From a virus, in IMG/VR virus record IMGVR_UViG_3300028800_000060, positions 111,699-175,698 of that record: a DNA stretch of 64,000 nucleotides. One strand, given 5' to 3'. Positions 53,365 through 63,019 of the stretch are shown piece by piece. A program made the translations under genes and the position numbers. Position 1 is the stretch's first letter; every line of letters begins with the position of its first letter. The notes beneath the pieces are model-generated. The model ran no database searches. It saw only the letters and a list, made by a program, of their open reading frames with translations, and had not been told where the DNA came from.

Positions 53365-55953
53365 ATGGCATTTCAATTATTGAGCCCGGGGGTACAGACC
53401 TCAGAAATTGATCTATCTACCGTAGTAACTAGTGTAGCCACTACTGGTGGTGTTATTGCTGGACCGCTAACATGGGGACCAGCCGATGTTAAAACGTTAG
53501 TAGATAGTGAAATTACTTTAGTAAATACATTCGGTAAACCTGATAATGATACCGCCAGCGTTTTCTTTTCCGCAGCAAGTTTCTTGCAATATGGAAACAA
53601 CTTAAATGTTGTTCGTGTGTTGCCTGCTAATGCGCGTAATGCGGCAGAAATTAACGATGGTGTTACATTTATTACAGTTACAACCTCAGGAACTGGTTAC
53701 GTACACGTTCCTACATTGTCTTTTTCGAGTGGTTCTGCAACAGCAACAGCGGCTGTTGCTGGTGGAGAAATCGTTTCAGTAACTATTACTAATCCTGGTT
53801 CTGGTTATTCTGTAGAAAATCCTCCATCAATCACAGTAACACCAAACGGTGGAGATTCAATCACACAATTGGCTGTGTTAACACCTCGTATTGGTGTTCA
53901 AATCAAAAATGATACTGATTACGAATTCAATTATTATGGCGGTACACCCGGTGTTGGTCAGTTTGCAGCCAAATATGCGGGTATATTAGGAAATGGTATA
54001 GAAGTATTCATTTGTGACGATCCCAATCAATATGCAACATGGCCTTATAAGAACCAGTTCACTGGTGCTCCAGGGACTTCTGATTATACTGCCAATTTGG
54101 GCGGAAGTAATGATGAACTTCATATTGTTGTAGTTGATACGGTTGGTATCATAACAGGAACTGCTGGTGATGTAATTGAAAAGTTTGCATTCGTTTCTAA
54201 AGCATCCGATGCAAAGAATGCCCAGGGTACTAGTATCTTTTACCCCCAAGTTTTAAAGACAAAATCCAATTGGATCCTTTGGATGAATTATCCAACGACA
54301 GTTTTCAATTGGGGCACGATAGCAAAAAATACCATATTTGATGGTTTTTATGTAAATGGAGCGGCAGCTTTTTTGAATGTATTGTCTAGTAATGCCGGTA
54401 TTCGTTATGCTTCTAAAGTTCCAGGAACTAGTGGTAATGCTATCACAATCAATTATACTAATCCAGGTGCAGATCATTCAATCTCGGTTGGTGTTGCTGG
54501 GACAGCTATTACTGTTACCTTAGGATATGCATCCGGTGCGATTGATTCAACTGCTGCCGATGTATTGGCAGCCATTCGTGCATATGCTCCTGCTGCTGCA
54601 TTAGTATCTACAGAATTCGTAACTGGTGGAAATGGTGCAGACCTTGTAACGGCTGTGGGCACAACTCATTTAGCTGGTGGTATCAATGGTGGAGGAGATT
54701 TTGCTTCATTAAATGTTCAACCTGGTTCGGGAACTGGTGTAACTTATACAACCAAAACTGCGGGAGCTAATGGAAATCTTATCACAATCACATATGTTGA
54801 CCCAGGTGGTGTATCAGCATCTTTTAGTGTGGTTGTAGTAGGAAATGCAATCACTGTAAATTTGGCTCGGGCCGCCAGTGCGTTAACAACAACTGCCGCA
54901 CAAGTTCAAGCAGGTATTGCTGCTAGTCCTTCCGCTGTCGCATTAGTAACTGCCGTTCTTGATGGTGCGGGTGGAAGTGTTGTCGCCGCCCAATCAACTA
55001 CACCACTTGCTGGTGGATTTGATCCCGCTGTTTATTCTGTTCTTCTGGAAGGTGGTGTATTAGCCAACAACGAAGTTACAGATGGGGAGATCATTTTGGG
55101 ATATGATCAGTATCTAGACGAACAATTCAGTTTTGCGTTATTAATCACTGCCGATCACAGTCCCACAGTTGTGGAATATTGTATTCAAAATATTTCCGAA
55201 TTTCGAAAAGATAATGTAACTTTCTTATCACCATTAGAATCCTCAGTTGTTAACAATGCGGGTAACGAAGTTACAGATGTGGTAAATGACCGTAATGTAT
55301 ACGCAAGTTCAAGCTATGCATTTATGGATAACAATTGGCTCCAAAAATACGATAAGTATAATGATGTGTATCGTTATATTCCAGCTAATGGTGACATGGC
55401 TGGTTTATGTGTTCGCACCGATTATACTCGTGATCCTTGGTTTTCTCCTGCTGGGTTAAATCGTGGTAATGTTAAAGGTGTTACTAGCCTTGCTTGGAAT
55501 CCTAGACAAGCTTATCGTGATGTATTATATCAAGCCGGTGTAAATCCTATTGTTGCCTTCCCGGGACAAGGTGCTGTATTGTTTGGTGACAAGACCTTGC
55601 AAGCGAAACCAAGCGCCTTCGACAGAATCAATGTTCGCCGTTTGTTCATTGTGATTGAACAAGCTATTGCGCGCGCCGCAAAATATGTTTTGTTTGAATT
55701 CAATGATGATATCACTAGAACACAATTCCGTGGTTTGATAGATCCATTCTTACGAGATATTCAAGGAAGACGTGGATTAACAAATTACAAGATTGTTTGT
55801 GATGCAACAAACAATTCATCCCAAATGATTGACCTTCATCAATTTGAAGGTGATATTTATTTGGCACCAGCACAATCAATCAATTTTATTCAATTGAATT
55901 TCATTGCAACTCGTACAGGTGTTGATTTTAATGAAATTGTTGGTCAATTTTAG
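53365..55953 (+). CDS. gp18: Tail sheath protein gp18
   Basis: This 862-residue protein (659 in T4) has the family N-terminus (SPGVQTSEIDLST, GGVIAGPLTWGPAD) and C-terminal half (WNPRQAYRDVLYQAGVNPIV, FINxRRLFI-like segment, VDFNEIVGQF at the end). The extra length comes from a GSGYS-type beta-repeat near residue 105-170 and two tandem copies of a domain of about 95 residues at roughly 350-555. These probably decorate the outer sheath surface. AAGGAG site; late promoter upstream. Confidence 0.9.
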   Translation: MAFQLLSPGVQTSEIDLSTVVTSVATTGGVIAGPLTWGPADVKTLVDSEITLVNTFGKPDNDTASVFFSAASFLQYGNNLNVVRVLPANARNAAEINDGVTFITVTTSGTGYVHVPTLSFSSGSATATAAVAGGEIVSVTITNPGSGYSVENPPSITVTPNGGDSITQLAVLTPRIGVQIKNDTDYEFNYYGGTPGVGQFAAKYAGILGNGIEVFICDDPNQYATWPYKNQFTGAPGTSDYTANLGGSNDELHIVVVDTVGIITGTAGDVIEKFAFVSKASDAKNAQGTSIFYPQVLKTKSNWILWMNYPTTVFNWGTIAKNTIFDGFYVNGAAAFLNVLSSNAGIRYASKVPGTSGNAITINYTNPGADHSISVGVAGTAITVTLGYASGAIDSTAADVLAAIRAYAPAAALVSTEFVTGGNGADLVTAVGTTHLAGGINGGGDFASLNVQPGSGTGVTYTTKTAGANGNLITITYVDPGGVSASFSVVVVGNAITVNLARAASALTTTAAQVQAGIAASPSAVALVTAVLDGAGGSVVAAQSTTPLAGGFDPAVYSVLLEGGVLANNEVTDGEIILGYDQYLDEQFSFALLITADHSPTVVEYCIQNISEFRKDNVTFLSPLESSVVNNAGNEVTDVVNDRNVYASSSYAFMDNNWLQKYDKYNDVYRYIPANGDMAGLCVRTDYTRDPWFSPAGLNRGNVKGVTSLAWNPRQAYRDVLYQAGVNPIVAFPGQGAVLFGDKTLQAKPSAFDRINVRRLFIVIEQAIARAAKYVLFEFNDDITRTQFRGLIDPFLRDIQGRRGLTNYKIVCDATNNSSQMIDLHQFEGDIYLAPAQSINFIQLNFIATRTGVDFNEIVGQF

Positions 55954-55970
55954 TAGTAGGAGATTAATAG

Positions 55971-56555
55971 ATGCCTAGAAGTATTACAGGATTCCGTGCA
56001 CAGCTAATTGGTAGCGGTGCACGTCCAAACCTTTTTCAAGTTAGTATGGTATTTCCTATTTTGGCTGTAGCTGGTGTTGCCAATGCACTTGTTTCGTTTA
56101 TGGCAGAATCAACCTCTATACCAAAAGATGAACTTGGTGAAATTGAAGTCTCATATATGGGTCGTAAACTTTATTATCCTGGGGATCGTGTTTTTGATCC
56201 TTGGACAATAACCATTATGAATGATGAAAATTTCGCAATACACGATGCTTTCGAACGTTGGATGAGTGCGTTAAATGAACACGAAGCAAATATCCGTGAT
56301 CCTTTAGCTGCTGCACCCGCTGGTTACACAACAGACGGTTTTATCCAACAATTTTCTAAATTGGATCTACCTCCAATTAAACAATACAAGATGACTAGCT
56401 TTTTCCCAACTGAAGTGGGAGCCATTGAGTTAGATTGGGGAACAAATAACACTATTGAGAAGTTCCAAGTAACTTTAAGATACCAATGGTGGAATTCTAT
56501 TGGTCCTACGGGTCCAACTACAGATGGCGTTACTTCTTTTCCATTAGTTCCTTAA
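55971..56555 (+). CDS. gp19: Tail tube protein gp19
   Basis: This 194-residue protein (163 in T4) has the family core (GARPNLFQVSMVFP, AESTSIPKDELGEIEVSYMG, RVFDPWTITIMNDENFAIHD). It forms the inner tube inside the sheath. AGGAGATTA precedes the ATG. The end is slightly longer than in T4. Confidence 0.9.
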   Translation: MPRSITGFRAQLIGSGARPNLFQVSMVFPILAVAGVANALVSFMAESTSIPKDELGEIEVSYMGRKLYYPGDRVFDPWTITIMNDENFAIHDAFERWMSALNEHEANIRDPLAAAPAGYTTDGFIQQFSKLDLPPIKQYKMTSFFPTEVGAIELDWGTNNTIEKFQVTLRYQWWNSIGPTGPTTDGVTSFPLVP

Positions 56556-56567
56556 TGGGAAGATTGA

Positions 56568-56604
56568 TATAAATATTTGGGCGGGAACAATATTCTCGCC
56601 CAAA
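56568..56604 (+). promoter_or_regulatory. Exact late promoter TATAAATA and leader hairpin
   Basis: TATAAATA at 56568-56575 is followed directly by an 11-base stem (56576-56586 with 56594-56604, core GGGCG). The hairpin would sit at the 5' end of the portal transcript or end the gp19 transcript. Confidence 0.65.
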
Positions 56605-56618
56605 TAGGATTCTAAGAC

Positions 56619-58223
56619 ATGGCAAATAAAAATTATTTAATAGAAGCGTTTAAACTTTTAGGCTTCCAGGTAGGTGACCGCAGTCCGGTACAGAAATTTA
56701 AATCATTTGCAATACCTCCAAATTTGGATGGAGCATCGCAGATTGCTTCCGGTGGTATTTACGGGACCTACGTCGACCTAGAAGGCACGGCAAAAAATGA
56801 AGCCGAACTTATCACACGTTATCGTGATATGGCCATGCAGCCTGAATGTGAACAGGCGATTGAAGATATTATTACTGATGCCATTGTACAAGAAGATAAT
56901 AAACCTGCTGTCCAAATCAACCTTGATAAACTGGAGCAACCAGATTCAATTAAAGAAAAGGTACGAGAATCTTTTGATGAAATCCTACGTCTTTTAAATT
57001 TCAATGAAGATGGAATGGAAATTTTTCGACGTTGGTATGTTGATGGAAGATTATTCTACCATATTATGGTAAATCAAGAATCTACCATTGATGGAATTAA
57101 AGAATTGCGCTATCTAGATCCCCGTAGAGTCCGAAAAATACGAGAGATCAAAAAAAAACTGGGTGAGGGTGGTGTTGAGGTTATTGATTCTATTTTAGAA
57201 TATTATCTCTATAATGAACGTGGTATTGTAAATGTCGAATCCACAACTGCCGTAGGTGTTAAAATTGCACCAGATTCGATTTGTTACGTACATTCCGGTC
57301 AAATTGATAGTACTCGAAATATGGTTGTTAGTTATTTACACAAAGCTATCAAACCTCTTAACCAATTACGTGCTATGGAAGATGCTCACGTAATTTATCG
57401 TCTTAGCCGAGCCGCTGAACGTCGTGTATTTTACATTGATGTTGGTAATATGCCTACCGAACGTGCGGAGCAGTACATCAAAGTAATCATGAACGATTTT
57501 AGAAATAAATTAGTTTATGATTCAAATACGGGTGAAGTACGGGATGATAAAAAATTCCTTTCTATGCAAGAAGATTTTTTCTTACCTAGAAGAGAAGGTG
57601 GACGCGGAACTGAAGTTACTACACTTCCAGCCGGAACAAACTTAGGGCAAATAGAAGATATTATGTACTTCCAAGAACGGTTGTACAAAGCTCTACATGT
57701 ACCAACTTCCAGATTAAAATCTGAAGGTGGTTTGGGTATGGGACGAGAAGCTGAAATTTCGCGGGATGAAATTAAATTCTCCAGATTTATTAATAAGTTA
57801 CGTAAAAGATTTGACCACCTATTCAAAGAAGTATTAAAAATCCAATTAATACTAAAAGAGATTATAGTCCTTGATGATTGGGAAAAATTCAGAGAATCGA
57901 TAAATTTTGATTATACCAAAGATTCAGTTTTTACCGAAGCAAAAGAACAGGAAATATTAACAACACGGATTCAACTGTTGCAATTAATTGATCCTGGTCC
58001 AATCATTGGGCGTTATTTTTCTATGGAATTTTTAAAGAAAAATGTTCTACGTCAATCAGTTGAAGAAATTGAATTGATGACAGAACAAATGGCAAAAGAA
58101 GCTCCGGAAATTGAAAAACAAAAAGAAAAGGATGCTGCATTAGAATCTGGAGCATTTTTTGATGAGCCCGAACCCAAATCACCAGCAGCACCAAAAAAGA
58201 AATCTACGGGAGATAAAAAGTAA
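56619..58223 (+). CDS. gp20: Portal protein gp20
   Basis: This 534-residue protein (524 in T4) has family segments: MAMQPECEQAIEDIITDAIV, YFRRWYVDGRLFYHIM-like FRRWYVDGRLFYHI, YLDPRRVRKIREI, AEQYIKVIMNDFRNKLVYD and SRLKSEGGLGMGREAEISRD. It forms the dodecameric ring for DNA entry. The C-terminal 30 residues are Lys-, Pro- and Ala-rich. Its stop overlaps the next ATG by one base. Confidence 0.95.
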   Translation: MANKNYLIEAFKLLGFQVGDRSPVQKFKSFAIPPNLDGASQIASGGIYGTYVDLEGTAKNEAELITRYRDMAMQPECEQAIEDIITDAIVQEDNKPAVQINLDKLEQPDSIKEKVRESFDEILRLLNFNEDGMEIFRRWYVDGRLFYHIMVNQESTIDGIKELRYLDPRRVRKIREIKKKLGEGGVEVIDSILEYYLYNERGIVNVESTTAVGVKIAPDSICYVHSGQIDSTRNMVVSYLHKAIKPLNQLRAMEDAHVIYRLSRAAERRVFYIDVGNMPTERAEQYIKVIMNDFRNKLVYDSNTGEVRDDKKFLSMQEDFFLPRREGGRGTEVTTLPAGTNLGQIEDIMYFQERLYKALHVPTSRLKSEGGLGMGREAEISRDEIKFSRFINKLRKRFDHLFKEVLKIQLILKEIIVLDDWEKFRESINFDYTKDSVFTEAKEQEILTTRIQLLQLIDPGPIIGRYFSMEFLKKNVLRQSVEEIELMTEQMAKEAPEIEKQKEKDAALESGAFFDEPEPKSPAAPKKKSTGDKK

Positions 58224-58855
58224 TGCCTACAAACAAACACGTAGTTAATGCGGTTTTAGCTTGTGAATCGCAAAATCCTGGTTTATTGGTTAAAAGTGTC
58301 AAGACGCTATTAAACAATAAACTAGTTGATGCTATTAATTCCAAAAAGCGTAACCTTGGCAATAAACTTTTTGAATCAACTAAAGTTAAAAAAGAAGACC
58401 CATATGAGAGTTATGAGCCTAAAATTAAAGAGGCGATAGATTATTGTGTGGAGAGTGTTCTTGATGGTGGTTTAGAATTAGAAAATACAATTCATATGGC
58501 CGCCAAACAATATAATGTGAATGAAGAATCTATCCACGAATATTTCGATACCTTTTTAGAAACTACTAAAACAGAAACAATGGTAGCTAGCACATCTTCT
58601 AACGATGAAGATGACAAGCGTGGATTACGTGATGATGAAGACACCAACAAACGTGTTCGTTATGAATCTGCCACACTAACATTTAAAAATGGTCAAAGTA
58701 TGATAATCAAAGAAGGATTTTGGGAAAATCGTATCGAACCAGTTTTAAATCAATTAACTCCAGAAAATAAAAGTGCTTTCTTAGATGTTATTACCAGAGA
58801 TAAAATGAGTTTCATGAAAGCCGCAGATTTTTGCCAAAAAGTGGTAAATCAATAA
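58223..58855 (+). CDS. Probable prohead core protein
   Basis: This 210-residue charged helical protein lies between portal and protease, where T4 has the core proteins gp67 and gp68. An acidic central linker (SSNDEDDKRGLRDDEDTNKR) and mixed ends fit a scaffold that is later cut by gp21. Direct family match is not evident; role inferred from position. Confidence 0.55.
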   Translation: MPTNKHVVNAVLACESQNPGLLVKSVKTLLNNKLVDAINSKKRNLGNKLFESTKVKKEDPYESYEPKIKEAIDYCVESVLDGGLELENTIHMAAKQYNVNEESIHEYFDTFLETTKTETMVASTSSNDEDDKRGLRDDEDTNKRVRYESATLTFKNGQSMIIKEGFWENRIEPVLNQLTPENKSAFLDVITRDKMSFMKAADFCQKVVNQ

Positions 58856-58858
58856 ATA
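58852..58858 (+). promoter_or_regulatory. T4-type late promoter core (ATAAATA)
   Basis: It overlaps the stop of the upstream core gene and lies 16 bases before ATG 58875. Confidence 0.45.
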
Positions 58859-58874
58859 ATAATTGGAGTTATAA

Positions 58875-59120
58875 ATGCCATTAAAAAATATTATAAAAGC
58901 TATAGAAAACAAACAATTATTAGTAGCTCATGAGTTATTGGAAAAAACGCTTTATACTAGGGCTGGTGTGTTGTTAGAAGAAAAGAAAAAACAAGTTGCC
59001 GCAAAAGTGTTTCCCATTAAAGAAGCTGATGAAAAGACCATTTTTAAAGCCGATCAGAGAAAAGCTTTAAAAGAAAAAATGAAAAAGGTGGGAACTAAAA
59101 AACCTAAGGCGGAAAAATAA
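58875..59120 (+). CDS. Probable small prohead core protein
   Basis: This 81-residue protein is helical, strongly basic in its second half (RKALKEKMKKVGTKKPK) and preceded by TTGGAG. Small charged proteins at this place (T4 gp67, gp68) are internal core components. Its stop shares one base with the next ATG. Confidence 0.55.
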   Translation: MPLKNIIKAIENKQLLVAHELLEKTLYTRAGVLLEEKKKQVAAKVFPIKEADEKTIFKADQRKALKEKMKKVGTKKPKAEK

Positions 59121-59344
59121 TGAACCAATACTATCATGCTGCCGCAGTTTCTACAAGTAATACAGTTGATTTACCTATCAGAGCAACGGCGTTCGTTGTT
59201 GGTGCCGATGGTACGGTTAAAGTGAATACCTTTTATGAAACAGGTGTCACATTAACTTGCATTGCTGGTTTTGTGTATCCAGTAACAGTCACACGCATTT
59301 ATGCATCAGGAACAAGCGCAACAGGAATTGTTGCTCTTTGGTAA
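59120..59344 (+). CDS. Small beta-rich virion protein
   Basis: This 74-residue protein is rich in Thr, Val and Ala (IRATAFVVGADGTVKVNTFY, YASGTSATGIVALW) and lies between core and protease genes. Similar small proteins occur in head gene clusters of T4-like phages of environmental bacteria, perhaps as capsid decoration. Role inferred. Confidence 0.55.
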   Translation: MNQYYHAAAVSTSNTVDLPIRATAFVVGADGTVKVNTFYETGVTLTCIAGFVYPVTVTRIYASGTSATGIVALW

Positions 59345-59349
59345 GTAAT

Positions 59350-60036
59350 ATGTCTACATTCAACGGTATAGAATCGGAAATATTAATCGAATCGTGTGAT
59401 GATTTTACATTTTTAACTGAAGAGTTAAATGGAAAAAAATATCATATGATCGAAGGTGTATTCTTACAACAAGAAATCAAAAATAAGAATAACCGTAAAT
59501 ACACAGCTTCTGTTATGGAACCAGAAGTTAATCGGTATATTAATGAGATGATTGGAAAAAATCGTGCTGTTGGAGAATTAGGGCATCCAGAAGGACCTAC
59601 AATTAATCCTGAGAGAATTTCACACAAAATTGTATCATTAATTCAGGATAAAAATAATTATATCGGCAGAGCACGAATTTCTAATTCCCCATTTGGAAAA
59701 ATTGTTCAAAATTTTCTAGATGAGGATATACAATTTGGGGTTTCATCTCGTGCAATTGGTACACTGAGACGCGTTAATGGTGTTGATTTGGTACAATCAG
59801 ATTTCCGTATCTCAACGGCAGCCGACATAGTTATGGATCCATCAGCCCCGGATGCATTTGTCCGTGGTATTATGGAAAATAGAGAATACCTTTTCGCGGA
59901 TGGATTGATTCAAGAAGCGAATTTGGATAAATGGAAGAGAGCTATTAAATCTGCCTCAATTAGTAGTTTGCATGAAACAGAAATAACAGCTTATCGAGAT
60001 TTTTTAGTGGAATTAGATAGAAGTTTCAAATTATAA
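59350..60036 (+). CDS. gp21: Prohead protease gp21
   Basis: This 228-residue protein starts at ATG 59350 (T4 gp21 has 212). The herpes-type serine protease layout is present: His79 in ELGHPEG and a serine pair at 132-133 in FGVSSRAIG. It cleaves scaffold and capsid proteins during head maturation. Frames reading upstream of 59350 cross the previous gene. Confidence 0.9.
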   Translation: MSTFNGIESEILIESCDDFTFLTEELNGKKYHMIEGVFLQQEIKNKNNRKYTASVMEPEVNRYINEMIGKNRAVGELGHPEGPTINPERISHKIVSLIQDKNNYIGRARISNSPFGKIVQNFLDEDIQFGVSSRAIGTLRRVNGVDLVQSDFRISTAADIVMDPSAPDAFVRGIMENREYLFADGLIQEANLDKWKRAIKSASISSLHETEITAYRDFLVELDRSFKL

Positions 60037-60042
60037 AACCAC

Positions 60043-60048
60043 TAAATA
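60043..60048 (+). promoter_or_regulatory. T4-type late promoter core (TAAATA)
   Basis: CTAAATA lies after the protease stop, 28 bases before the scaffold ATG, which has an AAGGAG site. Confidence 0.5.
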
Positions 60049-60076
60049 GGAATATAGAATAATTTTAAGGAGAAAT

Positions 60077-61525
60077 ATGAACCTTTCTTTTCAAAAAAAA
60101 TTAGAAAAGATCCTCCGCAACGGAAATACTGTACTAAATGAAGAACACGAGGAAGGGTATGGTACTAAAAGTCCCACGCACGTTTGCCCCGAACCTGGTG
60201 AAGAAGTTACTACATCTTTAGATGGTACAGGAAAAATCGATGCGACACGACCAATTAAAGCTGGTGCTGATAAGACTTTAAAAACCACTCCCGCTGTTAG
60301 TGCTACTGAAGGTCCTACAGGACACATACCTACTAATTCTGATTTGCCTCGTGCCCAAAAAGATGGTTTAGGCACATCTAATAGTCCCGGTAAAAATAGT
60401 TTACCTCCAACACCTAAAGTTTATGGTCTTCATGAAGAAGAGGAAGAAGCCAAGAAACTAAAGGAAGAGGAAGAAGAGAAAAAACTTCCACCATTCATGA
60501 AAAAGAAAAAGCTTCATGAAGAAGAGGAAGAAGCCAAGAAACTGAAGGAAGAGGAAGAAGAGAAAAAACTTCACGAAGAGGAAGAAGAAGCCAAGAAACT
60601 GAAGGAAGAGGAAGAGGAATCTAAACGGCTAAAGGAAGAATCGGGAACTGAAGCTGCTAAAACTCTAAAACGTTCCGGTTCTGGTGAAAAAGCTGATAAA
60701 ATCAAGGAAGAATTTGATCATGAAGAAGGTAGCAAAACTAAAGAAAAACTTGGCGTAAAAGAAGAAAAAGAACCTGATGATGATAAAGACGACAAAAAGA
60801 TTGTAAAAGAAGCAACTGCGGCTCTTTTTGCCGGTGAAACAATTTCAGAAGTTTTGAAAGAAAAAACTGCCACAATTTTTGAAGCTACTCTTTCTCAAAG
60901 AATTAAAGATTATCGCAAGACTTTAAATGGCAGATATACCAAGAAACTTAATGAACGTGTGGAAGAAATTCGGGAAGAATTATCTAATTCGATAAGTGGC
61001 CATTTAGACCTAGTAGTTGAACATTGGGTAAAAGAAAATGAAGTTCCTTTGGAACGCGCCATTAAATCCGAATTAGTTGAAGAATTTATTGGTGGTTTAA
61101 AGAATCTTTTCGAAGAACATTACATTGAGTTACCACAAGAAAAAGTTGATGTTGTTGCTGAAATGGCAAATCGCATCAATACTCTTGAAAAGAAACTTAA
61201 TGAACAAATTGATACGAATGTGCAGTTACAGCAATCCGTGAAACTTCATGAACGTACAGAAGTATTCGAAAAGATGACACGTGGTATGGTCGCTACCAAA
61301 ATTGAAAAATTGAGAAATCTTTCGGAAAATGTTGACTATAAGAATGCAAAGCAATTTGAAACTGCATTAGTTACTTTGAAAGAAAGTGTAGAAGGAACTC
61401 AAAAACAAAGTACATCTAAGCAAACATTATCAGAGCAAACCTTAGAACAGAGTCCTGAACCCGGTTCTGGTGAACGCGTTGATAAAGTTAAAGAATTCTT
61501 AGCTCGGATGAATAAGAATGGTTAA
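60077..61525 (+). CDS. gp22: Prohead scaffold protein gp22
   Basis: This 482-residue protein is much longer than T4 gp22 (269). The last 230 residues have the family's helical pattern (ETISEVLKEKTATIFEATLS, NTLEKKLNEQI-like coiled coil). Residues 118-195 are a Glu/Lys repeat (EEEEAKKLKEEEEEKKLHEE type), matched by DNA repeats from 60430 to 60630. It forms the inner core of the prohead and is degraded by gp21. The repeat is the variable part. Confidence 0.8.
   Translation: MNLSFQKKLEKILRNGNTVLNEEHEEGYGTKSPTHVCPEPGEEVTTSLDGTGKIDATRPIKAGADKTLKTTPAVSATEGPTGHIPTNSDLPRAQKDGLGTSNSPGKNSLPPTPKVYGLHEEEEEAKKLKEEEEEKKLPPFMKKKKLHEEEEEAKKLKEEEEEKKLHEEEEEAKKLKEEEEESKRLKEESGTEAAKTLKRSGSGEKADKIKEEFDHEEGSKTKEKLGVKEEKEPDDDKDDKKIVKEATAALFAGETISEVLKEKTATIFEATLSQRIKDYRKTLNGRYTKKLNERVEEIREELSNSISGHLDLVVEHWVKENEVPLERAIKSELVEEFIGGLKNLFEEHYIELPQEKVDVVAEMANRINTLEKKLNEQIDTNVQLQQSVKLHERTEVFEKMTRGMVATKIEKLRNLSENVDYKNAKQFETALVTLKESVEGTQKQSTSKQTLSEQTLEQSPEPGSGERVDKVKEFLARMNKNG
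60430..60630. repeat. Glu/Lys-coding tandem repeats in gp22
   Basis: Copies of a purine-rich unit (GAAGAGGAAGAAGCCAAGAA, then ACT) at about 60436, 60523 and 60580 encode the charged helix. The number of copies could change by slippage. Confidence 0.75.
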
Positions 61526-61539
61526 AAAAATAAGGAAAC

Positions 61540-61546
61540 ATAAATA
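61540..61546 (+). promoter_or_regulatory. T4-type late promoter core (ATAAATA)
   Basis: It lies 52 bases before the capsid ATG. The leader has ACTC...GAGT pairing and an AAGGAG site. Confidence 0.55.
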
Positions 61547-61598
61547 ACTCCATAAGAAGAGTTATCCGTTTAAAAGAAATTAAGGAGATTTATACTAA

Positions 61599-62957
61599 AT
61601 GAGACCTGAAGTAACAACAGATCAACTGGTAAAAAAGTGGAAGGATATTCTCGATGATGAGAGTTGTGGAGCGATTAAAAGTAACCTAAAACGACGTGTT
61701 GTCGCAACGGTTATGGAAAATCAGCAAATTGAGTTTGAAAAAACTCACCAAATCTTATCTGAGTCCGCTCCTACACTTAGTACCGGCGCCGGAATCGCAA
61801 ATTTCGATCCAATTTTAATTTCGCTAGTTCGCCGGGCAATGCCCAATTTAATCGCTTATGACGTTTGTGGTGTTCAACCAATGGTTGGACCAACTGGCTT
61901 AATATTTGCGATGAAATCGCGTTATACAAGCAAACAAGGAACAGAAGCATTGTTCAATGAAGCTAACACAGCTTTTTCTGGGCAAGATCCTAATGGTCCT
62001 TATGGTCAAACCTGGGGTGTTGGAGCAACTGGTGCCGTCCAGACTTTCGCTAATGGCACTGCGCATGCAGGTACTGATCCCGTAACTACTGGTTTCCCAC
62101 CAACAGCTTCTGGTTATACAACTGGACGTCCAATGACTACTTCACAAGCTGAAGCTTTGGGCGATGGCGTTGGAGCAGATTTCAATCAAATGGCATTCAG
62201 CATTGATAAGATTTCTGTTGAAGCAAAGACCCGCGCATTAAAAGCTGAGTATTCGGTAGAAGTTGCGCAAGATTTGAAAGCTATCCACGGATTAGATGCT
62301 GAGACCGAGTTGGCTAATATTCTTTCTGCTGAAATCTTAACCGAAATCAACCGGGAAATTATCCGTACTATCTACTACATCGCCGTCCCTGGTGCCGCTC
62401 AAACAACTAATCCTGGTATATTTGACTTGGATGTTGATGCTAATGGTCGTTGGTCTGTTGAGAAGTTCAAAGGTTTGATGTTCCAAGTTGAACGTGAAGC
62501 CAATGCTATCGCGAAGGCTACTCGACGTGGACGTGGGAACGTTATTATCTGTTCTTCGGACGTTGCTAGTGCTCTAGTAATGGCGGGAAAATTAGACTAT
62601 ACACCTGCTATCCAATCTGACCTAACTGTTGACGATACTGGTAATACCTTTGCTGGTGTGTTAAATGGCCGTTATCGTGTGTATATCGATCCTTACTTCG
62701 GCAATGGCGGAGCAAATGAGGAATTCTTACTAGTTGGTTATAAAGGTGCTAATGCCTACGATGCCGGCTTGTTCTATTGTCCTTATGTTCCTCTACAATT
62801 GTTCAGAGCCCAGGATCCACATAGCTTCCAACCCAAGATTGCGTTTAAGACACGGTATGCCGTTGCTCCAAACCCATTCTGGTCAGATGCTAATGCTAAT
62901 CTTCAAGCAAATAGTTCAGCCTATTATAGACTCATGAAAGTTATCAACCTACTATAA
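61599..62957 (+). CDS. gp23: Major capsid protein gp23
   Basis: This 452-residue protein (521 in T4) has the family pattern: FDPILISLVRRAMPNLIAYD and VCGVQPM in the N-terminal half, FSIDKISVEAKTRALKAEYS, VEVAQDLKAIHGLDAETELA, and YKGANAYDAGLFYCPYVPL near the end. A gp21 cleavage site is expected near residue 50, around the SESAPTLSTGAG region. A strong terminator follows. Confidence 0.95.
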   Translation: MRPEVTTDQLVKKWKDILDDESCGAIKSNLKRRVVATVMENQQIEFEKTHQILSESAPTLSTGAGIANFDPILISLVRRAMPNLIAYDVCGVQPMVGPTGLIFAMKSRYTSKQGTEALFNEANTAFSGQDPNGPYGQTWGVGATGAVQTFANGTAHAGTDPVTTGFPPTASGYTTGRPMTTSQAEALGDGVGADFNQMAFSIDKISVEAKTRALKAEYSVEVAQDLKAIHGLDAETELANILSAEILTEINREIIRTIYYIAVPGAAQTTNPGIFDLDVDANGRWSVEKFKGLMFQVEREANAIAKATRRGRGNVIICSSDVASALVMAGKLDYTPAIQSDLTVDDTGNTFAGVLNGRYRVYIDPYFGNGGANEEFLLVGYKGANAYDAGLFYCPYVPLQLFRAQDPHSFQPKIAFKTRYAVAPNPFWSDANANLQANSSAYYRLMKVINLL

Positions 62958-62984
62958 TCGATAACTAAAAAGTAATAAACTCAG

Positions 62985-63012
62985 AGGGCAGCCATTTTTG
63001 GCTGCCCTTTTT
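62985..63012 (+). terminator. Strong rho-independent terminator
   Basis: AGGGCAGCC (62985-62993), loop, GGCTGCCCT (63000-63008) and a T-run. It closes the capsid unit. Confidence 0.9.
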
Positions 63013-63019
63013 TATTGGG

